Shown here piece by piece: positions 8,586-17,063 of a stretch of DNA of 64,000 nt. The stretch is from Halonotius sp046719765. GTDB lineage: Archaea > Halobacteriota > Halobacteria > Halobacteriales > Haloferacaceae. The position numbers and the translations under genes are program-made. Location: contig NZ_JABEBY010000003.1 in assembly GCF_046719765.1 (NCBI RefSeq), positions 1 through 64,000 on the forward strand. Direction: 5' to 3'. Below the pieces are notes generated by a model. The model did not search any database, was not told the DNA's origin, and saw only the letters and a list, made by a program, of their open reading frames with translations. Positions within the stretch are counted from its first letter, which is position 1. Every line of letters starts with the position of its first letter.

Positions 8586-9380
8586 TTAGAACGGGAACAG
8601 CGAGTCGCCCGCGGGATCGCGGTCGATCAGCTCGATCTCGTGGCCGTCCTGATCGCGGGTGAACGCATAGCGGTTGTCACACTCCTCGGGGCTACGATAG
8701 TCGTCAGCCTCGCGCAACATGAGCTGTTCCCAGTCGTCTTGGAGGTTGTCGACGCGGACAGCGAGATGGCCCCAGGCGTCGCCCATCGTGTACCCTCGGC
8801 CGTCATAGTTGTAGGTGAGTTCGAGCCACATCGCCTCGTCGGCGTCGTCTTCAGGTGCCATGAAGTAGTTCGCAAAGGAGCTGGCCTCCCACCGCGAGCG
8901 CGGCTCGACGTACTCGAACTTTCGCGTCCAGAAGCCGAGGGCCTCGTCGGCGTCCTCAACGCGGATCATCGTATGATCCAGCGACCACAGCGCGCCGTAC
9001 TCGCGCTGGACGATCTCGACCTCGTGGCCGTCGGGATCCTTGACGAACGCATACGAGCCACCACAGGATTCGGGATCCCGGTAGTCGTCGACACCCTCGT
9101 CCATCAGCTGCTCATAGTAGGCTTCGAGTTCACCTTCGGGGACGCGCACGGCGATGTGGCCCCACGCGTCGCCCATCTCGTACTCCATATCGTCGTCGTT
9201 TTCGGTGAGTTCGAGCATCGCCCCGTCGTCGTGCATGTCTTCGGGGCCGAGATAGGCGATCGTGAACCCGTCGCCCTCGTAGCGGTCTTTCTCCTCGTAG
9301 TCGAGATGGGTCTGATACCAGTCAAGCGACGTTTCCAGATCCGCGACCCGCATCATGACGTGATCGAGTGTCCCAGTCAT
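8586..9380 (-). CDS. Double VOC-domain protein (glyoxalase I / lactoylglutathione lyase-like)
   Basis: 264 residues consisting of two vicinal-oxygen-chelate domains in tandem. The first begins LDHVMMRVADLETSLDWYQ and the second LDHTMIRVEDADEALGFW. Each contains an MGDAWGHIAVRV or MGDAWGHLAVRV strand and a DPDGHEVEIVQR or DQDGHEIELIDR metal-ligand region. The family contains glyoxalase I and ring-cleaving dioxygenases; haloarchaeal members are usually named lactoylglutathione lyase, but the true substrate is uncertain because glutathione is rare in haloarchaea. The start at 9380 fits the domain start; an upstream extension to 9704 would overlap the next gene and is not family-like. Confidence 0.85.
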   Translation of the reverse strand: MTGTLDHVMMRVADLETSLDWYQTHLDYEEKDRYEGDGFTIAYLGPEDMHDDGAMLELTENDDDMEYEMGDAWGHIAVRVPEGELEAYYEQLMDEGVDDYRDPESCGGSYAFVKDPDGHEVEIVQREYGALWSLDHTMIRVEDADEALGFWTRKFEYVEPRSRWEASSFANYFMAPEDDADEAMWLELTYNYDGRGYTMGDAWGHLAVRVDNLQDDWEQLMLREADDYRSPEECDNRYAFTRDQDGHEIELIDRDPAGDSLFPF

Positions 9381-9424
9381 ACACCGAAAGTGGGGCCGCC
9401 AACGCGAAAAGGATACCGGGACGG

Positions 9425-9892
9425 CTACTCCCGTGGCGGGGCGGGCGGCGCGCCGAGTGAATCCAGTACCGGGTAGTAGAACCACCAGCCCACCATCGCC
9501 ATCGCAACCACGCCGACCGGGATCGTCCCGGCGGCTCCGCGGCCGAGCAGTCCCCACCAGACGATGACCGAGGTGATCGCCGATAGCGCGAGCAGCCCGA
9601 CGGTTACCCGCACGTCCTCCCGCTCGAAGACGACGCCGCTGGCCGCACTCACCAACGCGCCACAGTAGAACCCAAACCCGAGCGGCCAGACCTGGAGTGA
9701 CCACGGCAACGTTTCGAGCCCCTGTGTTTCACCGAAATAGCTCGGGAGCGGCAGCGCGTGCCACGGGTTTGTGTTGAGCAGGCCCCAACTCATCACCGCC
9801 GTGAGATCACCGGGCCCATTGAGTTGGACGACCCACGGGACAACGGCGAGTGCGAGGAGTGCGACCACGGCGGGACGCGAGGATCGATTCAT
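9425..9892 (-). CDS. Small haloarchaeal membrane protein, unknown function
   Basis: 155 residues with about four hydrophobic helices (VVALLALAVVPWVVQL, FGFYCGALVSAASGVVF, VGLLALSAITSVIVWWGLLG, IPVGVVAMAMVGWWFYYPV) and a proline-rich C-terminus. I do not recognise a catalytic motif. The start overlaps the stop of the PIN-domain gene by four bases, so the three minus-strand genes RHH, PIN and this one may be one transcript. Confidence 0.65.
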   Translation of the reverse strand: MNRSSRPAVVALLALAVVPWVVQLNGPGDLTAVMSWGLLNTNPWHALPLPSYFGETQGLETLPWSLQVWPLGFGFYCGALVSAASGVVFEREDVRVTVGLLALSAITSVIVWWGLLGRGAAGTIPVGVVAMAMVGWWFYYPVLDSLGAPPAPPRE

Positions 9893-10401
9893 TCGGGCTC
9901 CTCAAAGAGCCGTGTCGCCTGCTGTACATACGCGTTGCCGTTCCAACTCCGCACATCTTCAATCCCCGCCAGCAGCTCCATGGCAGTATCGTTCGAGATC
10001 AGCCCGGCACTGACAAACGCCTTGAGCAGCCGCGGTGTTGTCACGAGTCGTGTCGCCGACAGCGAGGCGTGGATCAGCGAGAGCCGGTTGTACTCGTCGC
10101 AGTAGCAGAACGGCGCGTCGAGACTGTTGGCCAGCTGGACGACCGCGTTTTCGCCGTCATCGAGCGGGAACGTCGAATCAAGCTCGACCGTCGCAACCGC
10201 GAGTCGTGGCTTGTTGTCAAGAACCGCGCTCGCGGCGGTCGCGTGGTCGTCGTCGTACTGGGCGGTAGTTTCGAGTTCGTCGATGACCTGCTGGGGAACG
10301 GTCACCTCGTAGCTATCCAGCAGCAGCGGTAACAGCTCCTGTCGCGCCTTGGGGGTGCTTGCGATACTTACGAGCCCTGACGTGTCGGCGACCAGCTTCA
10401 T
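9889..10401 (-). CDS. PIN-domain toxin-like ribonuclease
   Basis: 170 residues with PIN nuclease features: an N-terminal strand with an acidic residue (MKLVADTSGLVSIAS), a conserved Glu in IDELETTA, an acidic pair in LDDGENAVVQLA and a late Asp in FCYCDEYNRLS. These match the four acidic positions that bind metal in PIN ribonucleases. It overlaps the end of the ribbon-helix-helix gene by four bases (TTCATTC region), the usual antitoxin-toxin order. It is probably a type II toxin acting on RNA. The C-terminal 60 residues extend past a minimal VapC, so a regulatory nuclease is also possible. Confidence 0.7.
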   Translation of the reverse strand: MKLVADTSGLVSIASTPKARQELLPLLLDSYEVTVPQQVIDELETTAQYDDDHATAASAVLDNKPRLAVATVELDSTFPLDDGENAVVQLANSLDAPFCYCDEYNRLSLIHASLSATRLVTTPRLLKAFVSAGLISNDTAMELLAGIEDVRSWNGNAYVQQATRLFEEPE

Positions 10402-10709
10402 TCGTCGATAGCGTCGGCGAGCTCCTCGCTGAGCGAGTCATCCGACAGCTGCTGTTTGAGTAGCCGGAAGTTCTGGGCCGTCTCCGTGCCGACGATGGCT
10501 TTCGTCTGCTCGAAATCAAGCCGATCTTCGTAGTAGGCGTCCGCGATCGCCTGCTGAACGGCCTCCTCATTGCTCGCCTCAGAGAGATAGGTTCGGAGGG
10601 CTTCGACGAGGACATCCGTCCGGTTTTTGTCCTCCGCGACCGCGAGCGCGTCGGCCTGTTCGATCAGCCGCTCGGGGGCGCGAAAGTGAACGCGGGTGCT
10701 CGAACTCAT
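10398..10709 (-). CDS. Ribbon-helix-helix antitoxin-like regulator
   Basis: 103 residues from the chosen ATG. The N-terminal part (STRVHFRAPERLIEQADALA, then NRTDVLVEALRTYL) is a ribbon-helix-helix DNA-binding domain; the acidic C-terminal half would bind the toxin. The stop overlaps the start of the PIN gene. The ATG at 10709 is preferred over an upstream TTG at 10730 because the latter would lie inside a 14-base inverted repeat that looks like the operator, and family members start at MSSSTRV. Autorepression through that repeat is likely. Confidence 0.78.
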   Translation of the reverse strand: MSSSTRVHFRAPERLIEQADALAVAEDKNRTDVLVEALRTYLSEASNEEAVQQAIADAYYEDRLDFEQTKAIVGTETAQNFRLLKQQLSDDSLSEELADAIDE

Positions 10710-10717
10710 AGACACAC

Positions 10718-10731
10718 ATTGTGCACACAAT
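10718..10731. promoter_or_regulatory. Inverted repeat, candidate operator of the RHH/PIN pair
   Basis: ATTGTG-CA-CACAAT is a perfect inverted repeat with six-base arms, ending eight bases before the antitoxin start codon. Ribbon-helix-helix antitoxins commonly repress their own operon through such sites close to the start. Confidence 0.6.
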
Positions 10732-10803
10732 CACGTATGCTTGTCGGTCGTCGGCAACGAGTAGCGGCTTGGACGGTAGCGAGTAGCAGCTCGGACGGAA
10801 CAG

Positions 10804-11913
10804 TTATCGGCTCTTGATAATCCGCAATACGTCCTCGTCGGCCAGTTCGTGGTCGGTTCCGACCTGCTGGTCGTCGTGTTTCGCGCTCGGGCCGCTGACG
10901 CGGGCGAACCGAAAGCGATCCTCGAACTCACCGCCGAGCTTGTCGAGGGCGTCGCCGATAGTATCGCCCTCTCGCAACACCAGCGGTTCGTCGTAGTCGA
11001 CGCCGCGGCCGGGTTTGTCCATGTAGATCCGAACGAGACCAAGTTCGTCCCAGATCCGTTCGGTCAAGCCGTCGAGGCCTTTCTCCTCTTCGGCACTGAT
11101 GAAGATACACTCTTCGGGGTCAATATCGTGCTCACGAAGGTTCTCGTGGACGGTCGGCAGGTAATCCTCATCGATCAGATCGGCCTTGTTGACCGTGACC
11201 ATCGAGGGGATGTAGACGCGGTTGTCCATCATCCCATCAACCAACTCGTCGATTGAGGGGTCGCCGCGAACCGTGATCTCGGCGTTGACGTAGCCGTTCT
11301 GCCGGAGGACTTCCTTGATCGTGTTTTCGTCAAGGCTGACGCTGTCACTTTTGTTGACCTGAATCCCGTTTTTGTGTCGCTGACGGATGTGGATGCTCGG
11401 TGGCTCTGTATCCAGCCGGATGTTGTTGTTGTAGAGTTCCTGGCGCAGGCGTTCGTACTGGTCGATCTCGAAGACAGAGAGCATGAACACTGCGAGATCA
11501 GCAGTGCGGACGACCGACAATACCTCTTGGCCGCCACCACGTCCGTCGGCCGCACCCTCGATCAGGCCTGGGACGTCGAGAATCTGGATGTTCGCGCCGC
11601 GATACTTGAGCATCCCGGGGTTGACATCCAGCGTCGTAAATTCGTAGGAGCCGGTTTCGCTGTCGGCGTTGGTCAGCGCGTTGATCAGCGTCGATTTGCC
11701 GACGCTGGGAAAGCCGACGAGCGCGACGGTAGCGTCGCCGTGTTTCTCGACGGCATAGCCGCCACCACCGCCGGCGGAGGACTGGTTTTCGAGTTTTTCT
11801 TTCTTCTCGGCGAGTTTCGCCTTCAGTCGACCGATATGGGCCTCTGTCGACTTGTTGTACGGGGTTTCGGCGATCTCCTCGCGGATCGATTCGATCTCCT
11901 CCTCCAGTCCCAT
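10804..11913 (-). CDS. drg: DRG family GTPase (Obg superfamily) with TGS domain
   Basis: 369 residues, full length for archaeal DRG. An N-terminal helical segment (residues 1-45) precedes the G domain. G1 is GFPSVGKST (about 67-75), G3 lies around DVPGLIEGAADGRGGGQ, G4 is NKAD and G5 lies near FISAEEEKGLDG. The C-terminal TGS domain runs from about 290 to 368 (VRIYMDKPGRG, then VSGPSAKHDDQQVGTDHELADEDVLRII). DRG proteins associate with ribosomes and translation in eukaryotes and archaea. It appears to be a single gene with its own promoter. Confidence 0.95.
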   Translation of the reverse strand: MGLEEEIESIREEIAETPYNKSTEAHIGRLKAKLAEKKEKLENQSSAGGGGGYAVEKHGDATVALVGFPSVGKSTLINALTNADSETGSYEFTTLDVNPGMLKYRGANIQILDVPGLIEGAADGRGGGQEVLSVVRTADLAVFMLSVFEIDQYERLRQELYNNNIRLDTEPPSIHIRQRHKNGIQVNKSDSVSLDENTIKEVLRQNGYVNAEITVRGDPSIDELVDGMMDNRVYIPSMVTVNKADLIDEDYLPTVHENLREHDIDPEECIFISAEEEKGLDGLTERIWDELGLVRIYMDKPGRGVDYDEPLVLREGDTIGDALDKLGGEFEDRFRFARVSGPSAKHDDQQVGTDHELADEDVLRIIKSR

Positions 11914-11973
11914 TATCGGTCAGTGGGCCATCGCCGTCGAAAAGGCTGTTCATTCGGGGAGTCGTGGGCTGGC

Positions 11974-12333
11974 TCAACGCTCCAACAACCCCAGTGAGAC
12001 ACGGATCGCGTCGTCGATATCAGCCAGCTGGCTGTCAGTCACACGGCCGAAGTGATCGGTGATCCGTTGCTCGATATCGATGGTCCGAATCTGATCAAGT
12101 TGGACATGGGAGTCAACTTCGAGTTCGGGCATCGATCCAGAGAGGTTGACGTGAAACGGATAGTCGGTATGGCCCTTCGAGAGCGGTGCGACGATTGTCG
12201 TCGGGGCAAACTCGTTGCCGGTGTCGTTTTGGATCACGACGGCTCGACGTGATTTGTAGAGTTCGCTTCCACGAGTGTCATCGTCGTCCGGGCCGCCGAG
12301 GTCGACACGGACGATATCGCCACGGCGAACCAT
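11974..12333 (-). CDS. MazF/PemK-type endoribonuclease toxin
   Basis: 119 residues with the PemK/MazF beta-barrel signature: MVRRGDIVRVDLGGPD at the start, KSRRAVVIQNDTGN (RPxVVVQND-like), TIVAPLS, a SHVQLDQIRTID strand and a C-terminal DIDDAIRVSLGL helix. Such toxins cut mRNA at short sequences. Its ATG overlaps the stop codon of the upstream antitoxin gene by one base (TGATG), so translation is coupled. The pair sits between the DRG gene and a conserved small gene. Confidence 0.85.
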   Translation of the reverse strand: MVRRGDIVRVDLGGPDDDDTRGSELYKSRRAVVIQNDTGNEFAPTTIVAPLSKGHTDYPFHVNLSGSMPELEVDSHVQLDQIRTIDIEQRITDHFGRVTDSQLADIDDAIRVSLGLLER

Positions 12334-12569
12334 CAGCTGTCAGTCGGTGGCTCGCCAAGCTGTTCAGTCGCCTCCGTGGATGCCGCCGCCCACGCGGCAG
12401 CCGTCTCAGCAGCGTCCTCGGCGTTGGCCTGATACGCCGCAGCCAGTTCATCATCGCTGGGCCCCATCTCGTCGTCGATCGCCGCTTGGACGAGTTGCGA
12501 GAGGTTGCGGTCGGTGGCGTCGATCCACGCGGCCTGATCCTCACGGATCGTGATATTCTTGCGCTCCAT
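12333..12569 (-). CDS. Antitoxin-like small protein paired with MazF toxin
   Basis: 78 residues from the ATG at 12569 (MERKNITIREDQAAWIDA). The N-terminal 45 residues resemble the ribbon-helix-helix/CopG-like DNA-binding region of archaeal antitoxins (NLSQLVQAAIDDEM). The rest is Ala/Glu-rich helix suited to toxin binding. It lies immediately before and overlaps the MazF-like gene. A longer frame begins at 12689, but its extra 40 residues look like chance translation of the promoter region. Confidence 0.75.
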   Translation of the reverse strand: MERKNITIREDQAAWIDATDRNLSQLVQAAIDDEMGPSDDELAAAYQANAEDAAETAAAWAAASTEATEQLGEPPTDS

Positions 12570-12739
12570 ACTCGTGTGTATTAGATGTGTACTGAAAACG
12601 ATACCGGCGAACGGTGACAGAGACGACAGATTCGGTCGGCAACGCGGCGTGAGCAACGGCGGATCGGTCACACGAGAGTGGCCGAACAACGACTTCGATA
12701 TGATTATACGCTATCCGTCTAACATTCAGACGAACTGAT

Positions 12740-12943
12740 ATGCCGAACCCAACCCGACTGCGTGACAGCACGCAGATCGAACTCCCCTGTCGTTCCCTGG
12801 AGGGGATTCAGGATGATCTCGAAGCCGAACACACGGTGACTGTTATCCAGCCGGAGGGCCAACAGTGCCGGATCATCGGCAGCCCCATCGAGATCAAAGC
12901 CGCCAGCGACTTTCTGAGCCGACACGGTGTGACGCTGCCGTAG
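12740..12943 (+). CDS. Small conserved haloarchaeal protein (VNG_1110C-like)
   Basis: 67 residues, MPNPTRLRDSTQIELP at the start and RIIGSPIEIKAASDFLSRHG near the end. From memory this pattern matches a small haloarchaeal family named after Halobacterium VNG_1110C; no function is known. It has no membrane segment or signal peptide. It stands alone with its own upstream AT-containing region (tgattatacgctat at 12701-12714). Confidence 0.72.
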   Translation: MPNPTRLRDSTQIELPCRSLEGIQDDLEAEHTVTVIQPEGQQCRIIGSPIEIKAASDFLSRHGVTLP

Positions 12944-13002
12944 CCCCAACCACCCGCTGTTGCTTCCGAAGCGCGTTTTAGCCTGCACCCACTAACACAC
13001 CC

Positions 13003-13380
13003 ATGGACGAGACGCCGGGACTCAGCGAGCAGTACCGCAAGGCAAGCCCGTGGCCGCTGTTTATCGCCCTCGGCGTGCCGATCTCGGAGATCGGCCTCGT
13101 CTTTGATGTGTTGCCGATCGCTGTCGGCGGGCTGCTGTTGTTCTGTGGCTGTGTCGCCGGCATGCTCCAGGAGGCCGGCTACATCAACACGCCGTGGCGT
13201 GCCCTCGGGGCGATGGCTGTGTTGTTGTTCGGCCTTGGTGGGGCGATCCTCTATGTCAACCCGCAGGTCGGCGCGGATATGACGATGCGGGCCTACGCCG
13301 TGTTGGCCAGCGGGGCTGTCATCATCGCTGGCGTGATCGCCGGCACGTTGCTTGTTCCGAAACGACAACGACCGGCGTAA
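13003..13380 (+). CDS. Small membrane protein of the haloarchaeal cox-associated type
   Basis: 125 residues with four predicted helices (PLFIALGVPISEIGLVFDV, LPIAVGGLLLFCGCVAGML, ALGAMAVLLFGLGGAILYV, AYAVLASGAVIIAGVIAGTLL). From memory it resembles the haloarchaeal DUF7541 family, often found beside cytochrome oxidase genes, but here it is 34 kb from coxB. A monocistronic gene is likely. Confidence 0.68.
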   Translation: MDETPGLSEQYRKASPWPLFIALGVPISEIGLVFDVLPIAVGGLLLFCGCVAGMLQEAGYINTPWRALGAMAVLLFGLGGAILYVNPQVGADMTMRAYAVLASGAVIIAGVIAGTLLVPKRQRPA

Positions 13381-13555
13381 ACTATCTTACTCTCATCCTT
13401 CAGCGCATACGCGTCTCAGTCTGATAGTAGTAACGAGTATTCAAGCTGCTGAGCCGATTTCAAGCCCGACAGCAACGACGCGTTTGGTTTGATGATCGAA
13501 GCCGACAGATAGGAGCAACGTTTAAGCGAAATCCGGACGAGAAGACATCAAGTTC

Positions 13556-16078
13556 ATGGCCGACGGAAGACGACTCGGCGAGGCCGCGTTCGTTGTCGCG
13601 GCGGTAGTCGCGGTGGTGCTGTCGGCTGCGTTTCTCCCTACCGTATCGCTGCTGAGCAGCAGCAGTCTCCCGGATGGACTGCCAGGGTCGCAAATACCCC
13701 AGATGTCGGGCGGTGGGAGCGGCAATACCGCCGGCGGACAAGGGACGGGGCAGTTCCCCGACATCGGCGCGCCCGGTGGGCTGGCCGGCGGATCGCTCTC
13801 GCAGCCGCCGGCGGAGACCCAGCTCAGCGGGGGGCTCTCTGGGGCGAATCGAGTGCCGTTGTTCACAGTCGAATCACCGGTCAACACCTACTGGCGACAG
13901 ACTGCATACAGCCAGTACACAGGCACGGGCTGGGAGCAGTCCGTCGAGCGACAGCCGTTGTCGTCGGGCGTCCCGAACGACGACCTGACGCGGGACGACG
14001 ACCGGTTCAGCTACCGGGTGACGATGCTACAGGGCGGGCGGTCGCTGCCGACAGCGTGGCAGCCGGAGTCGATCCGATTCACCGGTGATGCGGCAGAGCC
14101 CTCGGTGACAGCCTCAACCGTCGGTGGGATTCAAAGCGAGCGATCACTGCCCGAGGGGACGAGCTACGTCGCCGAGAGCGCGGCCCCGCCGCGTGACCCA
14201 GCGGTGCTCCGGCAAGCAAGCGGGCGGACGCCGAGGGATATCCGCGAGAAATACACCGAGCTCCCGCTCGGTACCGACGACCGCATCGCCGAGCGCACGA
14301 GCGAAATCGTCGCTGGTGCCGACTCGCAGTACGAGCGGGCGCAGGCCGTTCAGCAATGGCTCAAAACGAACCGGGGCTACTCACTGAACACGTCGATTGA
14401 CCCGAGCGAGCCGATCGCCGAACAGCTGCTGTTCGAGGTCGATGCCGCATACTGCCAGCATTTCGCAACGACCATGGCGGTGATGCTCCGCACGCAGGAC
14501 ATCCCCTCGCGGTACGTCGTCGGCTTCGCGCCCGGCGAGCCGGTCGGCGACGACGAGTATCTCGTCACCAGCGACAGAGCCCACGCGTGGGTCGAGGTCT
14601 ACATCGATGGCGTCGGCTGGGTTCGGTTCGACCCGACACCGGCCGGCGAGCTGCCGGTGTCGACGCCGGAGCCGCCGTACGAACTCTCCCTGAACCGGTC
14701 GGCCGTCGTCGGCGCGCCCGTTGCGGTGTCCGTGACGAAAAACAACAGTGCGGTCTCGGGGCTTCCGGTCTACGTCAACGACGAGCGGGTCGGCTGGAGC
14801 GGCGCGGACGGCACCGTGGCGACGACGCTGCCGTATGCCGAAGAAGTGACGATCAAGGCCGGCGACCAACCGGCGGGGACGAAATACGACGACATGGCGG
14901 CCGGGGCAAACGGCGACCGCGAGGCCGTCCGCTCGGTGACCGCGACATCAGCTGCCGACGATGGTGGTACCTCGCTGTCGGCGCAGGCGGCTGCAGACAG
15001 CAGGAGCGTTTCGCGTTCGGTTCCGGCCGGTGCGTCGATGCTCCCGCTGTCGGTCGCCGGTGTCGGCTCGGCAGTGCTGTCGACGCTCACCCCAGAGCCC
15101 GCCCGGATCGACAGCTCCGGCTCTACGGGTAGTGGCGCGGGCGGTGCCGTCCCGCAGGCCGACGGTGATTCAACGGCAACCTACCCGCTGGAGACGAACG
15201 CGACCGTTGAGGTTCTCGGCGAGCCGACCGCCGGCGAGACGGCGACAGTCGTCACCACCGTTGGCAACGTGCCGGTTACCGAGGCGACCGTCGCACTCGA
15301 CGGCACGCGCGTCGGGACAACCACGGGAGAGGGCACCTACGAGTTCTCGCTGGCCGACGTTGCGGCCGGCTCCCACCGCGTGACGGTCACGCGGGAGCCA
15401 GTTCGCGCGACGACGAGGTTCACCGTTGCCGAACCGGGTGACGAAGACGACGGAGATGACGAGTCGCGGCTGGAGCCCAACGTGTCGGTCGCGCCGGCAA
15501 CCGGGATCGCGCTGCCAGGGGTGCCGGCGACGGCGAACGTAAGTCGGTTCGGGGAGCCGGTCGGTGGCGTGGCGGTACATGTCGACGGCGAGACGGTTGG
15601 GACGACCAATGCCAACGGCACCGTCGCCTTCGGGCTGCCGGTCGCACCGTCGACGACGGTCGCCGCCACGGTCACCGGCGTTCGTGGCGAGACACAGCTC
15701 GCGGGGCTGTATCGGAACGCGGCCGGCGTCGCTGTCGCTCTGGCCATCGTGGTCGGCGGACTGGTCGCGCTCGCACGCCGATACGGGATCACGCGAGGGA
15801 CGATCCGCGCTGCGATAGGGACGGTCGTCGGCCGGCTGCGACAGCTGCCGGGGCGGCTAACGGCGGCCATGATCCGGCTCGCAGCGCGGTTCGAGGCGGC
15901 AGCGAGCACCCTCGCCGACCGGCTCCGGGCGTGGCCGACGTTGCTGTCTACATCGCTGTCGGAGCTGCTCCAACGGCTAGATCCTCGCCGGCCGCTGGCG
16001 GCACTGGTGGCGTGGCTTCGGCGCAACTACAGCAGCTGCGCCGACGCGGAGCCACATCAGAGGGCGAAGGTGACATGA
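13556..16078 (+). CDS. Membrane-anchored transglutaminase-like protein (TgpA-type core)
   Basis: 840 residues. An N-terminal helix (FVVAAVVAVVLSAAFLPTV) precedes a Gly-rich linker. A transglutaminase-like domain follows at about 235-365 with the Cys-His-Asp triad: Cys300 (AAYCQHFATTM), His343 (DRAHAWVEVY) and Asp359 (VRFDPTPAGE). Then come several Ig-like repeats, a hydrophobic helix near 720-742 (AVALAIVVGGLVALARRY) and a basic cytoplasmic tail. It heads a five-gene operon in which every junction overlaps by one to four bases. In bacteria TgpA plus DUF58 plus MoxR form a conserved cell-envelope cluster of unclear biochemical role. Compared with bacterial TgpA it lacks the N-terminal bundle of helices. 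Confidence 0.85.
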   Translation: MADGRRLGEAAFVVAAVVAVVLSAAFLPTVSLLSSSSLPDGLPGSQIPQMSGGGSGNTAGGQGTGQFPDIGAPGGLAGGSLSQPPAETQLSGGLSGANRVPLFTVESPVNTYWRQTAYSQYTGTGWEQSVERQPLSSGVPNDDLTRDDDRFSYRVTMLQGGRSLPTAWQPESIRFTGDAAEPSVTASTVGGIQSERSLPEGTSYVAESAAPPRDPAVLRQASGRTPRDIREKYTELPLGTDDRIAERTSEIVAGADSQYERAQAVQQWLKTNRGYSLNTSIDPSEPIAEQLLFEVDAAYCQHFATTMAVMLRTQDIPSRYVVGFAPGEPVGDDEYLVTSDRAHAWVEVYIDGVGWVRFDPTPAGELPVSTPEPPYELSLNRSAVVGAPVAVSVTKNNSAVSGLPVYVNDERVGWSGADGTVATTLPYAEEVTIKAGDQPAGTKYDDMAAGANGDREAVRSVTATSAADDGGTSLSAQAAADSRSVSRSVPAGASMLPLSVAGVGSAVLSTLTPEPARIDSSGSTGSGAGGAVPQADGDSTATYPLETNATVEVLGEPTAGETATVVTTVGNVPVTEATVALDGTRVGTTTGEGTYEFSLADVAAGSHRVTVTREPVRATTRFTVAEPGDEDDGDDESRLEPNVSVAPATGIALPGVPATANVSRFGEPVGGVAVHVDGETVGTTNANGTVAFGLPVAPSTTVAATVTGVRGETQLAGLYRNAAGVAVALAIVVGGLVALARRYGITRGTIRAAIGTVVGRLRQLPGRLTAAMIRLAARFEAAASTLADRLRAWPTLLSTSLSELLQRLDPRRPLAALVAWLRRNYSSCADAEPHQRAKVT

Positions 16079-16347
16079 CGACGCAGGCACGCTCGGCAGA
16101 ACAGAAGACGATCAGGTCGCTGTGGGGCGCGTTCGTCGGCGTCGTCCGGCCGCCAGGGCTGTCGACCCGGACACCCGTCGAGATCCGGGAATACGCCGTC
16201 GAGCGGGGGTTCCCCAGACAGCCGGTATCGTATCTCACCAAGCTTTATCGTGCCGTCGAGTACGGCCGCGAGTCGCCCGACGAATCGCGGCTGGATCTGG
16301 CTCGCGACGCGCTGTCGTCGGTTCGAAGTGAGGAGGACGACGAATGA
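16075..16347 (+). CDS. DUF4129-like small protein
   Basis: 90 residues starting at the ATG that overlaps the transglutaminase stop (ATGA). The second half, TPVEIREYAVERGFP and LTKLYRAVEYG, is the motif found at the C-terminus of TgpA/DUF4129 proteins. In bacteria this domain is usually fused to the transglutaminase; here it is a separate, translationally coupled gene. Its stop overlaps the next start by four bases. Confidence 0.78.
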   Translation: MTTQARSAEQKTIRSLWGAFVGVVRPPGLSTRTPVEIREYAVERGFPRQPVSYLTKLYRAVEYGRESPDESRLDLARDALSSVRSEEDDE

Positions 16348-17063
16348 GTCGCCTCGTCTCCGCCCGTACCGTTGTGCTGTTCGTCGCTGTCGCGGTGACC
16401 CTCGGCTTCGCCGTCGCCGTCGGCTACAGTCCCGACCTCCTTCCAGCGTCTGTCATCCGCCCCATCGAGTCGTTCGTGACGTCGCTCGGCCAGCGGACGG
16501 CGGTGCTGGCGGCCGGCGGGCTGCTCGGCCTGCTCGGCGTCGTGGCCGCATGGGTCTGGGGGGCCTCCCAGCCGACCGGCGCGTTCGCCGAGCGGTCGGT
16601 CGCCGAGCCGAGCCGTGAGGTCTCCGTGATCGGCGACTCGATGACCGGCCGATACGACCAGCGAGCCACCGATCCTGACCCCTTGGAGGATCCGATCACG
16701 TCGTCGCTCAGAGGAACGCTCATTCAGCTCTACCAGGAAGCCCACGAGGACAGCGACGCCGAGACCTACGTCGACAGCGGCGAGTGGACGACCGACCGTG
16801 TGGCGGCGGCGACGCTGACCGACGCGGTCGCCTTCCCGCTGTGGTACCGGCTCTACGACTGGCTCTACCCCGACCACGCCTACCGGTACCGGATCCGACG
16901 CGCGCTGCGGGCCGTCGAGGCGGCCTCAGCAACCGAGCTCACCGGATTCGCGCCGCCCGAGCGAACGCGGAGCCGACTGGAGCGGGTTCGGGGCCTCTTT
17001 CGATCCGACGAGGGGCTAGTCGAAACAGACGAACGCGTCCGAACTGGGGAGGGCGAGCAATGA
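16344..17063 (+). CDS. Membrane protein of the DUF58/MoxR operon (DUF7269-like)
   Basis: 239 residues with two helices at the N-terminus (TVVLFVAVAVTLGFAVAVG, TAVLAAGGLLGLLGVVAAW) and a soluble cytoplasmic domain containing EWTTDRVAAATLTD and a YRYRIRRALRAVEA helix. From memory the family is the haloarchaeal DUF7269, specific to this operon type. It overlaps both neighbours by four bases (ATGA). No catalytic motif is visible. Confidence 0.7.
   Translation: MSRLVSARTVVLFVAVAVTLGFAVAVGYSPDLLPASVIRPIESFVTSLGQRTAVLAAGGLLGLLGVVAAWVWGASQPTGAFAERSVAEPSREVSVIGDSMTGRYDQRATDPDPLEDPITSSLRGTLIQLYQEAHEDSDAETYVDSGEWTTDRVAAATLTDAVAFPLWYRLYDWLYPDHAYRYRIRRALRAVEAASATELTGFAPPERTRSRLERVRGLFRSDEGLVETDERVRTGEGEQ

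Noticed and set aside
8586..9704. Extended N-terminus for the double VOC protein
   Set aside because: The extra 108 codons would overlap the membrane protein at 9425-9892 and are Arg/Gly-rich; the VOC domain starts right after the ATG at 9380.
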